NCBI GenBank assembly: GCA_030747485.1
Contig: JASLKP010000011.1
Location: 1 to 50,575 of the forward strand
DNA from: Candidatus Thalassarchaeaceae archaeon
GTDB taxonomy: Archaea; Thermoplasmatota; Poseidoniia; Poseidoniales; Thalassarchaeaceae
Direction: 5' to 3'
Length of the DNA: 50,575 bases
A model generated the notes under the pieces. It was given only the letters and a program-made list of their open reading frames with translations, had not been told where the DNA came from and did no database searches. Shown here piece after piece: positions 43,304 through 50,575 of this stretch. The first letter of the stretch is position 1. Each line of letters starts with the position of its first letter. The position numbers and the translations under genes are program-made.

Positions 43304-44320
43304 GTGACCATACTCATCAACGAGGAAATTGACATTCTTCTCAAGGATACTTCACGTTCGTTCTTCATCACTTTGCAAGCATTGCCCTCAAAGATTCGAG
43401 GACAGATTGGTTTGCTGTACCTATTGGCGAGGATTGCAGATACCATCGCTGATACGAAGAATGGTGATGCAGCACAATTGATACAGGCCCTAAATTCTTA
43501 CAATGAATTCGTACAAGGGAAGTCCTCAGACTTGCCAGATTTCAATCCAATTGCCGACATTCAGGAACATCAAGGTGAAGCGAAACTTCTGAGAGATGTG
43601 AAACGTGTTGTAATTTCACTAGATCAATATGATTCAGGAGATAAAGAACGAATTCAGCAATGTCTGGACATTATTGTGAGTGGGCAAACACTAGATTTAG
43701 AGCGATTCGGACCTGCCAATGATGGAGGTCGAATTTCTCATCTCAACCAACACGATGAATTGGATGATTATGCATACAGAGTTGCTGGAAGTGTTGGAGA
43801 GTTTTGGACGAAGATGTCCTTGGCACATTTATTCAATGCTAATGGACAGAAAGAAGAAAAATTATTCGCAAATGGTGTGAGATTCGGCAAAGCCCTTCAA
43901 CTCATCAATATCCTTCGAGATATACCTGAAGATTTACGATTCGGACGTTGCTATATACCGGGACACTTATTGGAAGAATTAGGCTTAGAATCAAGTGATT
44001 TATTGCTTGCTGAAAATATGGATAAATTCCGTCCATTGTACGACCAATTTCTCGATGAGGCATCGAGTCATTTAGATGCGGCTGTAGAATACATCGGGAT
44101 GTTGCCATATCGTCAATTCAGACTTCGCGGAGCATGTATGTTACCTGTGCTAATTGGACAGAGAACGATAGCATTGCTGCGAACAAAAAATGTATTGGAT
44201 TCAGAAAATCGAGTGAAGGTATTACGTCCTGAAATAAATGATTTAATTCGTAAAACAAAACGTTCATTGATTATTCCTGGTGGTAGCAAAAGATTACTCA
44301 AATCAAATCGAGATCACTGA
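43304..44320 (+). CDS. Squalene/phytoene synthase family protein 1 (squalene-synthase-like)
   Basis: The product has 338 residues from a GTG start with GAGG a few bases upstream. The fold joins two prenyl diphosphates head to head. Substrate-binding motifs are RSFFITLQALP, the first Asp-rich motif DTIADT (ARIADTIADT) and the second LINILRDIPEDLRFGRCYIP. The DTIADT form and the RSF...LP spacing look more like squalene synthase than phytoene synthase. Product choice (squalene or another C30/C40 chain) is not certain. It precedes a second family member by 111 bp. Confidence 0.85.
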   Translation: MTILINEEIDILLKDTSRSFFITLQALPSKIRGQIGLLYLLARIADTIADTKNGDAAQLIQALNSYNEFVQGKSSDLPDFNPIADIQEHQGEAKLLRDVKRVVISLDQYDSGDKERIQQCLDIIVSGQTLDLERFGPANDGGRISHLNQHDELDDYAYRVAGSVGEFWTKMSLAHLFNANGQKEEKLFANGVRFGKALQLINILRDIPEDLRFGRCYIPGHLLEELGLESSDLLLAENMDKFRPLYDQFLDEASSHLDAAVEYIGMLPYRQFRLRGACMLPVLIGQRTIALLRTKNVLDSENRVKVLRPEINDLIRKTKRSLIIPGGSKRLLKSNRDH

Positions 44321-44355
44321 GTTCTAATAGTGAAATGATGAATTAAATCGAGTTC

Positions 44356-44372
44356 GGTCCCCAAAGGGGACC
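44356..44372 (+). other. Hairpin upstream of the phytoene-synthase-like gene
   Basis: GGTCCCC, loop AAA, GGGGACC: seven perfect pairs, 36 nt after the upstream stop and 59 nt before the ATG at 44432. GAATTAAATC at 44340-44349 could be a TATA box just upstream. A looser inverted repeat (GGGTGG ... CCACCC, about 44386-44415) lies between the hairpin and the start. Confidence 0.5.
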
Positions 44373-44431
44373 AACTGGACTTTTGAGGGGTGGATTCAAT
44401 AAGGTTCGAGCCCACCCTACTACTGGCGCGT

Positions 44432-45700
44432 ATGTCTACCACCACCCAAACCAATCCCTCGGAGTTCCTAGACGAGTTCATTCTCGTTGAGGATGAGTTG
44501 ATTCGCAAAGGTGAGGAAGGCGTCTCAGTCAATCCTCGCATGGAACAACTGCGTGCTGCTGTTGTACTGACGAGAGAAGCCGTTCGTGCTGTCTCAATTA
44601 CGGCCCTAGAATTGGCAACCGAATCAGCGCACTTCATGGGAGTCGTTGGCCATAAGGGAGAACTTCTCAACCCATTTGAGCACCTAGATGGAGCTGTGTG
44701 GGAAGAAACAGAAGTACCCGAAGAGATGATTCAGGCGGCTTACGATTATTGCCAAGAATTAACAAGAAGGGAAGCCGGAAATTTCTATCACTCATTCAAG
44801 TATCTCCCTGTCGATAAACTTCGAGCAATCTGTGCTTACTATGCATTCTGCAGACGTGCTGATGATATCGCTGATGGTGATTATCGAGATGTGTTTCCTG
44901 GTGGACTTGGTGTCAAAGATCCAGAAGCAATTGCTTATCGCCGTGAATTGGAAGTATTGGCTGCATCCAAGCCAGTAATTGAACGAACTGAATTTGAAGA
45001 CAAATTAGCTCAACTGTTCTTCTTCAGAAAGAAACTTTCAACCGCCTACACCAGTCAACTCTCAAGTACAGATCCCATTTTCATGGCATTGAAAGATACC
45101 ATCCAAAAGTACAACATCCCACGAGAACTTCTCGATGATATGATCAGTGGCATGGAGGATGATTTGTTCACCAACCGCTACCGTAGTTTTGAGGAGCTCT
45201 ATTCTTACTGCTACCGAGTTGCTTCCACAGTTGGATTGGTTTGCATTGAAATTTATGATTACGAATCACCGGTTGCAAGAGATTTCGCAGAGTCATGGGG
45301 AGTGTTCATGCAATTGACCAATATTTTGAGAGATGTGGCCGAAGATGCCGAGCGAGGTAGAATCTATCTCCCATTGGATGATTTGGAGAGGTTTGGAATT
45401 TCTGAGGAAGATATTTTCAGTGGTCGAAAGATGCTAGAACACCCTGGTTGGATTCCATTTGTCAAGGAGTATTGCAAGCGTGTAGCAGCCTATCGAGATA
45501 AGGCATTCAAGTTATTACCACTATTGCCAAAGAACAGTCGATACAGTCCTGCAGCAATGTCTGCATTCTATTCAAGCATCCTACGTAAAATCGAGAAGAA
45601 TGATGGTGATGTGTTTACTTCGGTCGTTAAATTGTCCAAAGCAGAGAAGTTGACGTTGGCAGCAGGAGTTTACTTGCGCCACCGGTTCTTCTCATTCTGA
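44432..45700 (+). CDS. crtB: Squalene/phytoene synthase family protein 2 (phytoene-synthase-like)
   Basis: The product has 422 residues from the ATG at 44432 (MSTTTQTNPSEFLDEFI). The first 120 residues are an unassigned helical extension, acidic, ending near the start of the synthase fold at REAGNFYHSFKYLP. The first Asp-rich motif is FCRRADDIAD; the second is NILRDVAEDAERGRIYLPLD, both as in phytoene synthases. Phytoene leads to carotenoids and retinal, which fits a light-using marine archaeon, but no rhodopsin or other crt gene is in the window. An alternative is a C30 synthase. The N-terminal extension is longer than usual. Confidence 0.85.
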   Translation: MSTTTQTNPSEFLDEFILVEDELIRKGEEGVSVNPRMEQLRAAVVLTREAVRAVSITALELATESAHFMGVVGHKGELLNPFEHLDGAVWEETEVPEEMIQAAYDYCQELTRREAGNFYHSFKYLPVDKLRAICAYYAFCRRADDIADGDYRDVFPGGLGVKDPEAIAYRRELEVLAASKPVIERTEFEDKLAQLFFFRKKLSTAYTSQLSSTDPIFMALKDTIQKYNIPRELLDDMISGMEDDLFTNRYRSFEELYSYCYRVASTVGLVCIEIYDYESPVARDFAESWGVFMQLTNILRDVAEDAERGRIYLPLDDLERFGISEEDIFSGRKMLEHPGWIPFVKEYCKRVAAYRDKAFKLLPLLPKNSRYSPAAMSAFYSSILRKIEKNDGDVFTSVVKLSKAEKLTLAAGVYLRHRFFSF

Positions 45701-45714
45701 ACACAAAACGCACT

Positions 45715-45733
45715 GGCTCACCTACGGTGAGCC
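45715..45733 (+). other. Eight-pair hairpin between the phytoene-synthase-like gene and ABCE1
   Basis: GGCTCACC, loop TAC, GGTGAGCC: eight perfect pairs, 14 nt after the synthase stop and 51 nt before the ABCE1 ATG. A run of A and the GGAGGGAG ribosome-binding site follow. It could serve as a terminator or as a leader element. Confidence 0.55.
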
Positions 45734-45784
45734 TCGCATGATTAAGAACAACAGGCAGACGGAAAAAAAACAGGAGGGAGAGAA

Positions 45785-47566
45785 ATGCGTGTTGCTGTGC
45801 TCTTAGAAGACCGTTGTCAGCCTAAGAAATGCAATGACGAATGTCAGGTATTCTGTCCACCTGTTCGAAATGGGATAGAATGCATTGTGATGCACGAGGG
45901 GTCTGGAAAACCGATTATCTCAGAGCCACTGTGTATTGGTTGTGGAATTTGTATCAACAAATGTCCATTTGACGCTTTGGTCATCACCAATCTTCCTGAA
46001 GAATTGAAGTCAGATATGATTCATCGATATGGTGAGAATGGATTCAGATTATTCCGTCTGCCTGCTCCGAGAGAAGAACAAGTTGTCGGCATCTTAGGTG
46101 CCAATGGGATGGGTAAATCTACAGCCATCAATCTACTATCTGGTACGATTCGCCCCAATCTAGGTGATTGGTTGATTGATGGAGATCAACCATGGGAGGA
46201 CGTTCTGGAAACATTTCCACGAGGGGAATTACGGGACTTCATGACAACCGTTTCCGAAGGCGGTGTTAGAATCGCCGTCAAACCACAGTATGTCGATAAA
46301 ATCCCACGAGCATTTGATGGCAAAGTGAGTGCCCTACTGGAACGGGTTGACCAACGCGGCGTCATCACAGAAACGGCTGAAGCGTTGGCCATTGACCATC
46401 TCTTCGAACGAAAATTACCCGAACTTTCTGGTGGAGAATTACAGCGTGTCGCAATCGCTGCCACATTACTGAAGGATGCTGATGTGTATTTCTTTGATGA
46501 GCCATCATCCTACCTCGATATTCACGAAAGAATGCGCATGGTGAAAATCATCCAGGAATTGTCTCAATCTGGAAAACGTGTCATTGTGATTGAACACGAC
46601 ATTGCAATATTAGATGTGCTATGTGACTTAATTCACGTTGTTTATGGTGAACGTGCAGCATATGGCATATTCACGCCACCACGTACGACTAGAACTGCGA
46701 TTAATGCCTATCTTGACGGTTTCTTAGAACAAGAGAATGTGCGAATTCGTGACAAGCCCATTCGATTCCAACGAGGTCGTCAACGCGGAGAAGAAATTGG
46801 AGACCCAATCCTTGAATGGGGTGATTTGGAAAAATCACTAGGCTCTTTTCACCTGAAGACTGAATCAGGTAAAGTTCACAGTTCAGAAGTAGTCGGTGTT
46901 GTTGGTCCAAATGCCACTGGTAAAACGACCATGGTCAAGATGATTGCAGGTGAATTGGAGATGGATGCCGGTTGGTGTACAATGGAGGCAAAAGTATCCT
47001 ACAAGCCACAACACGTGAAGCCTGATTTTGCAGGTACTGTTCAATTATGGTTAGACTGTGAAATAGGGAATAAATGGCGACAAGGTGAATTTAATTCTAC
47101 AGTCATCAGACCACTACAAATCGATAAGTTGCTAGAACAAGATGCGCGACGGTTATCTGGTGGTGAATTACAAGCAGTGAATATTGCAATATGTCTGGGG
47201 AAAGATGCAGACTTGTACTTGTTAGACGAGCCCAGTGCACACCTAGATGCAAATGCTCGAATGGAAGCAGCCAAGGCGATTCGAAAGACGATGGAGGTGA
47301 ACGAAAAAGCGGCGATGGTCATCGATCATGACATCTATTTCATCGACATTATCAGCGATTCGTTATTGGTCTTTGAAGGCGAAGGTGGGATGGAAGGCAC
47401 GGCTGTTGGCCCCCTCCCTCTACGAAATGGGATGAATCGATTCCTAGAACAAGTGGAAATCACATTCCGTAGAGACCAAGATAGTCATCGACCACGAATC
47501 AACAAATTGGATAGTCGCAAAGATCGTGAACAAAAAGCAAGAGGCGAATACTTCTATTCGGGGTGA
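45785..47566 (+). CDS. abcE1: ABCE1/Rli1 ribosome-recycling ATPase
   Basis: The product has 593 residues. It splits ribosomes after termination. The N-terminal Fe-S domain has eight cysteines in CQPKKCNDECQVFC and CIGCGICINKCPFDAL. The first ATPase has Walker A GANGMGKS and signature LSGGELQR; the second has GPNATGKT and LSGGELQA. A strong GGAGGGAG lies before the ATG. The Walker B motifs are DVYFFDEPSS and DLYLLDEPSA. The stop overlaps the next start (GTGA), so the nuclease gene is translated from the same message. All expected parts are present. Confidence 0.96.
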   Translation: MRVAVLLEDRCQPKKCNDECQVFCPPVRNGIECIVMHEGSGKPIISEPLCIGCGICINKCPFDALVITNLPEELKSDMIHRYGENGFRLFRLPAPREEQVVGILGANGMGKSTAINLLSGTIRPNLGDWLIDGDQPWEDVLETFPRGELRDFMTTVSEGGVRIAVKPQYVDKIPRAFDGKVSALLERVDQRGVITETAEALAIDHLFERKLPELSGGELQRVAIAATLLKDADVYFFDEPSSYLDIHERMRMVKIIQELSQSGKRVIVIEHDIAILDVLCDLIHVVYGERAAYGIFTPPRTTRTAINAYLDGFLEQENVRIRDKPIRFQRGRQRGEEIGDPILEWGDLEKSLGSFHLKTESGKVHSSEVVGVVGPNATGKTTMVKMIAGELEMDAGWCTMEAKVSYKPQHVKPDFAGTVQLWLDCEIGNKWRQGEFNSTVIRPLQIDKLLEQDARRLSGGELQAVNIAICLGKDADLYLLDEPSAHLDANARMEAAKAIRKTMEVNEKAAMVIDHDIYFIDIISDSLLVFEGEGGMEGTAVGPLPLRNGMNRFLEQVEITFRRDQDSHRPRINKLDSRKDREQKARGEYFYSG

Positions 47567-49335
47567 AGTTTGCAATGCCTGTCATCCCACAACCTAGCGG
47601 AATCTTTGCACGAAGTCGTCGACGCTTGTCGGCATCGTCAATGGTCACATGGGAACGTTGTCGAAGAGATTGGTTTCTGACCAGAAGATTGGGTCTTCAA
47701 GTACCAACTCATCCAGAGATGAGATTGGGTCACATCGTAGAAGAAGCCGCCACGGCGATATGGATGGAACGACCACATCCTACAGATGGAATGCCATCTG
47801 GGAAGACGAATTGGGTTGAAGGTGAGGTTGGCGAGATTATGCCAATTAGCAATCTAGAGGAATTAAAATCATGGCTTCGAAGTTTGATGAAACCTATTGT
47901 TGACGAAATCAGACGACAACTGAATGAAACATGGGCCGAATGTATTTGGAAAGCTGAAGGACGTAGTCCTGATGAAATCAAAAGAGAAAAACTGAATTCA
48001 ATGGTGAAAAATGCCATCAAATTACAAATTGAAGAGGCCGAAGCATGTCTAGAAGCGAATGGAGGACCCCATTTAGAAGCATTCAGAGAACGTGGCGATC
48101 CCTTTGGAACACCAGCGCCTTGTTGGGGTGAAGGGATTGGAGAAGGTTGGCAGGATGCTGGCAGTCAATGCACTTGGTGGGAAGCATGGGAAATTGCCAG
48201 ACCTTGGGCAAAGGACCCTAGAATTTCAACCGCACAACGTTTGTTTCATCCTGATGGTTGGGCTGCTGGAGAATTGGACATGGCACATCGATGGCGAGGG
48301 AATATCCACATTGTCGACATCAAAGCCAATCGGGGACATGATCGTGATCATGGTGGTGTCGCGACGCAATTGAGGTTCTACCAATGGCTCTGGACTGAGA
48401 CTCGAAAACATCCTGCAAAGCCAGTCAATCATGTTCTGGAAGGAGAAGTGGAAGCCATCAAATCATGGCATCTGGCTGATGGATTTGTACATACAGCTGA
48501 ATTGTTAACCAACCTTGAAGTTGAATCAGAACGCCTATTGGCCATTCAACAAGAAATGGCATCAGTAGCCATCGAACATCTACAACTCGATGCAATCGAA
48601 GCACAAGAAGGCGGTTCACTTGGTTGTTCAATTTGTTTTGGATTGGATACCTGTGATTATCCTCGTGGGGGTCAAGAACAGCCATTGCATCGACTCATTC
48701 CTGCTTTTGAAGGCAAACCAGCAGGGCCTCCATTCGCACCGATTTCCGAATTACCCAGCCGAGTCACAATTCGAGGAGCGTTACACGGACATTGGGGACC
48801 CTTGCCCAATCACTACGGCGACAGTGTCATTGGAGCGGCAATCACTGCTGGAGATAAAACGGCAGTCATCGAAGAAATGGGAATCAAACAATTCCCTGGA
48901 TTACATGAACACAAGGGCGAGGTTGTCATTGTCAATGCAGCACCCGGGCAATGGCGAGGAATGGTTCGACTCTATCTGGACCGAGACAGTCAAATTCTTC
49001 GCCCGGAAGATGTCGAATCAATCGAAATCAATCGTTTGGGATTAATTCCCACGAGAGCGAATGTGGCAGGGACCGTAATCAGTCGAGGTAGCAATCGAGG
49101 GACAAATGCATCAGGAAAGGCTTGGTCGATGTCCACTGCCCATATTTGGGATGGAACTGGACTTTGCGAAGTCGTGGCCTTTGGACTTGGTCGTACTGAA
49201 TCGTTTGACAATCTGAGAGTGGGAGATATGGTTCGATTGATGTCAGCAGAAATTGGGTGGAGAGAAGGTACACCTCAATTACGAATTGATCCCAGAAATA
49301 CGCGTCTAATTGTGGAAGGTAAACCTCCACGATGA
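47563..49335 (+). CDS. Cas4/Dna2-like iron-sulfur PD-(D/E)XK nuclease with C-terminal OB fold
   Basis: The protein has 590 residues from the GTG at 47563, which overlaps the ABCE1 stop; an ATG four codons in is possible. The nuclease core has H57-type GHIVEEAATAI, D239 (GELD), D252-x-K254 (VDIKAN) and QxxxY at 269-273 (QLRFYQW). The iron-sulfur cluster cysteines are C33 and C355, C358, C364, with the C-x2-C-x5-C spacing of Cas4, AddB and Dna2. From about residue 490 an RPA-type OB fold follows (ANVAGTVISRG, then AHIWDGTGLCEVVAFG). It should bind and cut single-stranded or flapped DNA. It shares EAWEIARPW with the next gene. Confidence 0.85.
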   Translation: MKFAMPVIPQPSGIFARSRRRLSASSMVTWERCRRDWFLTRRLGLQVPTHPEMRLGHIVEEAATAIWMERPHPTDGMPSGKTNWVEGEVGEIMPISNLEELKSWLRSLMKPIVDEIRRQLNETWAECIWKAEGRSPDEIKREKLNSMVKNAIKLQIEEAEACLEANGGPHLEAFRERGDPFGTPAPCWGEGIGEGWQDAGSQCTWWEAWEIARPWAKDPRISTAQRLFHPDGWAAGELDMAHRWRGNIHIVDIKANRGHDRDHGGVATQLRFYQWLWTETRKHPAKPVNHVLEGEVEAIKSWHLADGFVHTAELLTNLEVESERLLAIQQEMASVAIEHLQLDAIEAQEGGSLGCSICFGLDTCDYPRGGQEQPLHRLIPAFEGKPAGPPFAPISELPSRVTIRGALHGHWGPLPNHYGDSVIGAAITAGDKTAVIEEMGIKQFPGLHEHKGEVVIVNAAPGQWRGMVRLYLDRDSQILRPEDVESIEINRLGLIPTRANVAGTVISRGSNRGTNASGKAWSMSTAHIWDGTGLCEVVAFGLGRTESFDNLRVGDMVRLMSAEIGWREGTPQLRIDPRNTRLIVEGKPPR

Positions 49336-49354
49336 AGTGGACCTGTACCGCCGC

Positions 49355-50575
49355 ATGGTTCATGGACAATGGCGCAAAGGAAGGTTCGTGCCCGTTCAGA
49401 TTTACGATGATGATGATTTGGAGGTCAGTCGCTTTAAGCGACTTTCAGCAACAAGTCTGATTCAATATGATGCGTGTCCACGTTTGTGGTATCTAAGACG
49501 TGTAGAGTTCCTCAAGTCACCAAGTGTTCCAGCGATGATGAGAGGACACATTGTTGAGGCAACCGTTTGTCGTATCCTTCGAGAATCACCAATCTTCGTT
49601 TCTGATGATGATGCTTGGGACACCCTATCCTCACCGCTTGATGAGGACGGTCGCCCTGAACGAGGAGACGCTGAGAATTGGGCTGGACCCAAATTAACAT
49701 TGAATGAAGAAATGGATGATGTGGAGAGTCTTCGCGCGTGGGCGCGCGCGAGGGCAGGCATCCACCTGCCCGCTGTGAAACTGATACATGTCGAAGCGTT
49801 TGAAGACGATCCAATGGCCATTGGAGATGGTGATGATTTGAATGATGAAAAAATGCATTCGATGGTCTGTGCCACCATTGATCTTCATCTTGAGGAAGTG
49901 GAACGGTGTCTGTCAGAAAACGGTGGACCGAACCTTGACACATGGAGAACTGGAACGCGTGCACAATGGCCGCCTCCAGATGGATTTCCATTAGATTGGG
50001 ACCAACCACATCCAACTTCAGGAGAAGGTGATTGTTCATTGATGGAGGCTTGGGAAATTGCACGACCTTGGTTTGTCGATCCAGATGCGGCCACATTCGC
50101 TCTAGGTAGCACCCATCCCGAACACTGGTTTTGGGGAGAGTATGATTTCGTGTATTCTTGGGATGGCCACGTCTCAATTGTTGATTTGAAGGCAGCCATT
50201 GGCAATAACGATCGTTCGGCAGGATATGTGAAGCAGTTGGAAATCTATGCATGGCTATGGTGGTCTACTCATGAAAAGAAATCGCAAGTTCACGACTTAC
50301 GAATCTGGTATGCAGGACCACCTACTGTGAAAATCATCCCAGCACCTGATGAGGCTAAACTGAAGGTATTGGATGAAGAATTGCGAAGCGCATATGATAC
50401 ACTGTTCACCAATCGTGGAGAAATCGAAGATTTCCCGGCCTCTCCATCGCCATTACAGGTTTTTGAAGATGGAGGCAAACACGTTGGAGTAGACGATGAC
50501 AAACACGCTCGCTGCAACATGTGTGATTATCGTTCAATCTGTCCTACTGCTGAGAATCGGCAGAATCTTCCTGCA
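49355..50575 (+). CDS. Second Cas4/Dna2-like iron-sulfur nuclease, cut by window end
   Basis: At least 407 residues from the ATG at 49355; a GTG at 49337, just after the previous stop, is in frame. No stop is reached before the window ends. It is a paralogue of the preceding nuclease. Motifs: RLSATSLIQYDACPRLWYLR with C41, RGHIVEA, D264 (GEYD), D277-x-K279 (VDLKAA), QLEIYAWLWW, and C387, C390, C396 (C-x2-C-x5-C). It also repeats EAWEIARPW. Both Fe-S and catalytic residues are intact. Whether it carries an OB fold cannot be seen. Confidence 0.85.
   Translation, partial: MVHGQWRKGRFVPVQIYDDDDLEVSRFKRLSATSLIQYDACPRLWYLRRVEFLKSPSVPAMMRGHIVEATVCRILRESPIFVSDDDAWDTLSSPLDEDGRPERGDAENWAGPKLTLNEEMDDVESLRAWARARAGIHLPAVKLIHVEAFEDDPMAIGDGDDLNDEKMHSMVCATIDLHLEEVERCLSENGGPNLDTWRTGTRAQWPPPDGFPLDWDQPHPTSGEGDCSLMEAWEIARPWFVDPDAATFALGSTHPEHWFWGEYDFVYSWDGHVSIVDLKAAIGNNDRSAGYVKQLEIYAWLWWSTHEKKSQVHDLRIWYAGPPTVKIIPAPDEAKLKVLDEELRSAYDTLFTNRGEIEDFPASPSPLQVFEDGGKHVGVDDDKHARCNMCDYRSICPTAENRQNLPA

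Noticed and set aside
44380-44430. A T-arm-like GGTTCGAGCCC suggesting a tRNA
   Set aside because: No acceptor, D or anticodon stems can be built around it. The nearby stems are simple inverted repeats.
47563-50575. A CRISPR-Cas locus around the Cas4-like nucleases
   Set aside because: No direct-repeat array and no Cas1, Cas2 or effector gene is visible. The cysteine and catalytic pattern is shared with Dna2 and AddB, so Cas4 function is not implied.

Overview
The window looks like the chromosome of an uncultured marine euryarchaeon, most probably a Marine Group II / Poseidoniales relative. That placement is inferred from gene content and not from a marker comparison. The archaeal signs are direct: an S10-spc ribosomal operon containing eS4, aIF1/SUI1 and RNase P subunit Rpp29, a group II chaperonin, ABCE1/Rli1, a Hef helicase-nuclease, archaeal-type triosephosphate isomerase and a 35-residue eL41. 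The Poseidoniales-like flavour comes from large secreted or membrane-anchored surface proteins, a subtilase, two squalene/phytoene-type synthases and acidic protein tails. Genes are packed tightly, with many ATGA, TAATG and TGATG stop/start overlaps.

Layout. 1-7692 (minus) is the ribosomal operon uL3-uL4-uL23-uL2-uS19-uL22-uS3-uL29-aIF1-Rpp29-uS17-uL14-uL24-eS4-uL5, with uL5 cut by the window edge. A 300-bp divergent spacer separates it from a Hef-like gene (7993-10365, plus). Then, on the minus strand, come an HdrB-like CCG protein and a ferredoxin-flavodoxin-SdhB-like fusion, the thermosome, and a 1148-residue surface protein. 18.5-21.4 kb holds two unknown membrane proteins and a PLP aminotransferase. 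21.5-24.9 kb holds a membrane-anchored subtilase with a C-terminal SAP motif, tRNA-Trp, eL41, tRNA-Arg, a SprT-like metalloprotease and tRNA-Ala. On the plus strand follow a PAP2-family membrane protein, a four-gene glutamate synthase cluster (divergent barrel, FMN barrel, glutaminase/GXGXG, zinc ribbon), a PrsW-like protease, a DUF92 protein and a large membrane protein with a redoxin-like domain. Minus-strand tpiA and a sugar nucleotidyltransferase come next, then sucC-sucD-lysE (plus), a zinc-ribbon protein with a Gly/Pro repeat tail (minus), two head-to-head prenyl synthases, ABCE1, and two tandem Cas4/Dna2-like nucleases, the second cut by the window end.

The most unusual items are these. 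(1) The ferredoxin-flavodoxin-SdhB fusion has an SdhB part that has lost nearly all cluster cysteines. It sits beside an HdrB-like protein whose second CCG motif is also eroded. (2) Short near-perfect hairpins, mostly with 3-nt loops, sit just upstream of many genes, including in divergent spacers where they cannot be terminators. (3) Two paralogous iron-sulfur PD-(D/E)XK nucleases follow ABCE1 with no CRISPR or cas genes in view. (4) A second glutamate-synthase-like barrel appears to have lost the FMN and Fe-S signature residues. No CRISPR array, rRNA, insertion sequence or integrase was seen.
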